Positions 61,700-64,000 of a stretch of DNA of 64,000 nt are shown here, in pieces. Position 1 is the first letter of the stretch; every line of letters begins with the position of its first letter. The notes beneath the pieces were generated by a model that saw only the letters and a list, made by a program, of their open reading frames with translations, did no database searches and was not told the DNA's origin. The stretch is from JBBECE01 sp040881985 (lineage in GTDB: Bacteria > Pseudomonadota > Alphaproteobacteria > Rhizobiales > Devosiaceae), in contig JBBECE010000031.1 of NCBI GenBank assembly GCA_040881985.1, positions 19,319 to 83,318 on the forward strand, read 5' to 3'. The position numbers were made by a program, and so were the translations under genes.

Positions 61700-63826
61700 C
61701 TATGCCGCGGGCAAGGAGGCTTTCCAGCCATCATACAAAGCGGGACCGGCCAATGCGGTGATCCCGAACACCACAAACCACCAGAAAAGTCTGGAAGAGA
61801 TACGAATCGCGATTGGCAACCTATCGTTTGCCACACGAGTTTGCTTCGCAACGTGGCAATCCAGACCTTTCAGGCAAAGTGCAAACGCCAACAACATCAG
61901 TCCCCCATTCGCATATCGGCCGAGTGTTGCCTCAACCACGCCAGCATATAGGGCTAGAATAAGCGTAACGGATACCCAAGCAAGCGAAGCCACTGCCACC
62001 CCGAATCCAACTCGAGTGCGCTGAATGTCGTATTCGCTTTGACTAGTAGTACTGACAACATCGTCCGTCAGCGACTCAACCTTTTCTGTTAGCTCGCTTA
62101 CTCTGTCTTCGTGTTCTTGCAATCTCCCCTCGACAAGTGATTTCTTTTGTTCGAGTTCCCTTGTGTGAATAATGAACGCTTCCTTGACCAGCGTAAGTTC
62201 TTCGTCCTGATCGTGGGCGGTTTCGATCTTTCCGCGCAGAAGTTTGTCCAGAAGTATCTCTGATATGGATTCGACACTTATGTCTTCAACGTCTTCGTAT
62301 CTAGAAATAATAGAAAGAATTTTATGAGTTACTTTTTCATCTTCTACTTCAAATTCTTCTCCTAGAAATGGCATTCGCATCAGACTGAGGATCGTATCCT
62401 CTAGCGCAACGTCTCCCGGGAGAATAACCTTTAGTGCCTGAAGAAGCGCTGCCGGGTGTACCACCAAGGGCATGCCGCGTCGCCGACGCTTGTATGCGTC
62501 GAACGCGATCAGGGCGTAGTCAATCGTGACACCGACCCAGTCGGCTTCGAAGATGGTATCACCACCTGGCGGGCGCCGGTCCCGGACGCAATACCAAAGG
62601 ACAATGTCATGCCAAATGGAGTCATGTGTCCGTTGCCTTGAAGGTTGACCCGGAAACTTGTTTTTCAGAAATTCTGTTTGATCGTGTAGATCATCGACAG
62701 CCGATTGGTTCGCGGCATAACCATCAGTGACATCTCTAAGTATGTGAACGCCCTTTTCTTTGAGAAGTCGGGTAGTGTTGGTGTGGTAGGGTTCAAAATA
62801 GTCCTTTGCGTTGATCTTGTAGGACGAATCCTTACACAGTTGTAGATAGCGTTCGAAGACACCGGAAAGTCGATGTTGAAGGCCCGCTCGAACCACGTTG
62901 GCAGTGGTTCTTATTTGAGCGGCCTGTTGCTCATAGTGAGTAAGAGCCATTCGGAACTCGTGAATCGTCGTTGGCAGCACGTACAATCCAATTGGTAAGG
63001 CAGCTTGAATCTGCTTTATGACCTCAAGGAGCATCTCAACCGCTTCATTTGCCGGGTTGGCGTGCAGACCAAACAATGAAAAGAGAAAGTTTGTATCGAG
63101 CACGAGCCGAAGCTGCCGGCCGGCTTTGTGCTGCCCAAATAGCCGTTGCTTGGTCGCTTCGGGCAGGCTACTGGCAGCTTGAAAGAAGTAGCCGTTTAAC
63201 TGCCGAAGAACATAGGTTCGGCACTGAGCATCGCTCCTATCCAACAACGCCAATACCATGGCTTTTGTCGCTTCTTGGCTGACGTTGGGGAGGCGTGCTG
63301 ATACCTCACTGTTGATGGACGGAGCGTTGGTGTCGGAGGCAGACCCTGAAACTAGCTCATATGCTCTTGCGCCGAAGCCGCTAATAAACGGGATGATGAA
63401 TCGCGAGCGGAATTCGTTCCAAAGTTGATCTTCGTCCAAGCTTTCGCCAACGCCCCCAGTTGCTTGAGCAGCTGACCATACCTTGTCTCTCACCCACTTT
63501 TCGGTATTTTCGGCGTCGTCAACCGCCGCCTCAGTAGTCTTTCTGCATGCCTCTGATAGAGCAAACTTGTCTTGATTTCTCTCCAGCACGTCGCCTTGCG
63601 CCACCAATACTTGAAGCGCGGAATCAATAGCGGTGGCACTGAGGTGGTTGAGACCTATCGAGTGCAGTTGCTGAAGCACCTCTTGAGAGGACGCCTCACC
63701 ACCTGCCATCCATACTGAAAAGCGCACTACTCGAACCAGAGCGTGGTCGATCCAGCCGGTTTGGTTAAGTTCAATGTGATGAACTAGGGCAACGATGTCT
63801 GCATCAAGTTTGCGCGGCGTTCCCAT
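61700..63826 (-). CDS. Large PIN-domain protein with N-terminal winged helix and C-terminal membrane segments, unknown family
   Basis: A 708-residue protein I cannot place in a named family. Domains: residues about 45-95 look like a winged helix (SQEVLQQLHSIGLNHLSATA). Residues about 238-440 look like a PIN nuclease with D244 (VLDTNFLF), E290 (TTIHEF), D402/D407 (HDSIWHDIV) and D436 (VTIDYALIAFD), giving the acidic set expected. About 545-595 is a coiled coil (ELEQKKSLVEGRLQEHEDRV). Membrane segments lie near 607-629, 641-656 and 679-697. The gene is strikingly A+T-rich compared with the flanks. Function is inferred only: a membrane-attached RNase, perhaps for stress or defence. Confidence 0.72.
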   Translation of the reverse strand: MGTPRKLDADIVALVHHIELNQTGWIDHALVRVVRFSVWMAGGEASSQEVLQQLHSIGLNHLSATAIDSALQVLVAQGDVLERNQDKFALSEACRKTTEAAVDDAENTEKWVRDKVWSAAQATGGVGESLDEDQLWNEFRSRFIIPFISGFGARAYELVSGSASDTNAPSINSEVSARLPNVSQEATKAMVLALLDRSDAQCRTYVLRQLNGYFFQAASSLPEATKQRLFGQHKAGRQLRLVLDTNFLFSLFGLHANPANEAVEMLLEVIKQIQAALPIGLYVLPTTIHEFRMALTHYEQQAAQIRTTANVVRAGLQHRLSGVFERYLQLCKDSSYKINAKDYFEPYHTNTTRLLKEKGVHILRDVTDGYAANQSAVDDLHDQTEFLKNKFPGQPSRQRTHDSIWHDIVLWYCVRDRRPPGGDTIFEADWVGVTIDYALIAFDAYKRRRRGMPLVVHPAALLQALKVILPGDVALEDTILSLMRMPFLGEEFEVEDEKVTHKILSIISRYEDVEDISVESISEILLDKLLRGKIETAHDQDEELTLVKEAFIIHTRELEQKKSLVEGRLQEHEDRVSELTEKVESLTDDVVSTTSQSEYDIQRTRVGFGVAVASLAWVSVTLILALYAGVVEATLGRYANGGLMLLAFALCLKGLDCHVAKQTRVANDRLPIAIRISSRLFWWFVVFGITALAGPALYDGWKASLPAA

Positions 63827-63950
63827 CTGGCAGTGCTCTCCATTCGGTCGAAAAGTATTGTTTGAAGTGACGTGACCAAGAGAAAGAATGCAGTCTGCGA
63901 ATTCTATGGAGTTAAATCAACAACCACGGTGTGGGTTTGTCGCCACCCCC

Positions 63951-64000
63951 TTGACCCCTTAACCTTTTTGCGCCTAACAATGGCGGATTGAACCGGAGAG
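63951..64000 (+). promoter_or_regulatory. Promoter and ribosome site for a gene starting beyond the right edge
   Basis: TTGACC (63951-63956) and TAACAA (63975-63980) are 18 bases apart, and GGAG appears at 63995-63998, the last bases of the window. A rightward gene probably begins just outside. In many Hyphomicrobiales miaA is followed by the acetolactate synthase genes, which would fit, but this is not visible here. Confidence 0.35.

Overview
The window is a GC-rich chromosomal segment of an alphaproteobacterium, most likely of the order Hyphomicrobiales (Rhizobiales). Three things point there: a dcw cell-wall/division cluster in alphaproteobacterial order (rsmH-ftsL-ftsI-murE-murF-mraY-ftsW-murG-murC-murB-ddl-ftsQ-ftsA-ftsZ followed by lpxC-bamD-recN-ligA), a circularly permuted two-piece tmRNA gene whose tag reads ANDNYAEGVLLAA, and the FtsZ C-terminal peptide EIPAFLRRHG. 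Overlapping ATGA/GTGA/TTGA stop-start junctions are common, and GTG and TTG starts are frequent.

Layout. 0-13.8 kb is a mixed region: a membrane pentapeptide-repeat protein, a GNAT preceded by a truncated copy of the ettA 5' end, an FG-GAP protein, ettA, a small zinc-cysteine protein plus a DpnI-type endonuclease, a host-attachment-family protein, a MOSC protein, a DUF2336 protein, an ArsR-methyltransferase regulator with metF, an unknown exported protein and a TerB-DnaJ protein. rnpB (RNase P RNA) lies at 13.8-14.2 kb. A TPR-methyltransferase and a GST-like protein follow. 16.5-39.6 kb is the dcw cluster and its extension through ligA. It is interrupted by a repeat-rich 466-bp spacer between ftsI and murE. 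mraZ is absent from its usual place before rsmH, and murD is absent from its usual place between mraY and ftsW. 39.6-51 kb holds pepP, a 46-codon small gene, prmA, a MORN-like protein, a SIR2-like protein coupled to uvrD, a large AsmA-family protein, a ribbon-helix-helix protein and sspB. The two-piece ssrA lies immediately upstream of sspB. 51.6-60 kb carries DUF2853, thyA-GNAT-folA, hflK-hflC-DUF2065-degP and the divergent serB/miaA pair. The right end carries a BrnT/BrnA toxin-antitoxin pair, a YbaK deacylase, a GYD protein and a 708-residue PIN-domain membrane protein of unknown family.

How the genes work together. The 16.5-39.6 kb block makes peptidoglycan precursors (Mur ligases, MraY, MurG, Ddl), assembles the divisome (FtsL, FtsI, FtsW, FtsQ, FtsA, FtsZ) and continues into outer-membrane building (LpxC, BamD) and DNA repair (RecN, LigA). 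ssrA/sspB, hflK/hflC and degP form a protein-quality-control group. thyA/folA and metF are one-carbon metabolism genes.

The accessory layer sits in A+T-richer inserts between housekeeping genes: DpnI with its zinc partner, the SIR2-like protein, BrnTA, and the PIN/coiled-coil/transmembrane protein. The best candidates for something undescribed are the PIN membrane protein, the SIR2-like protein with an altered active site, the EttA-derived leader ORF coupled to a GNAT, and the loss of murD from an otherwise intact cluster.
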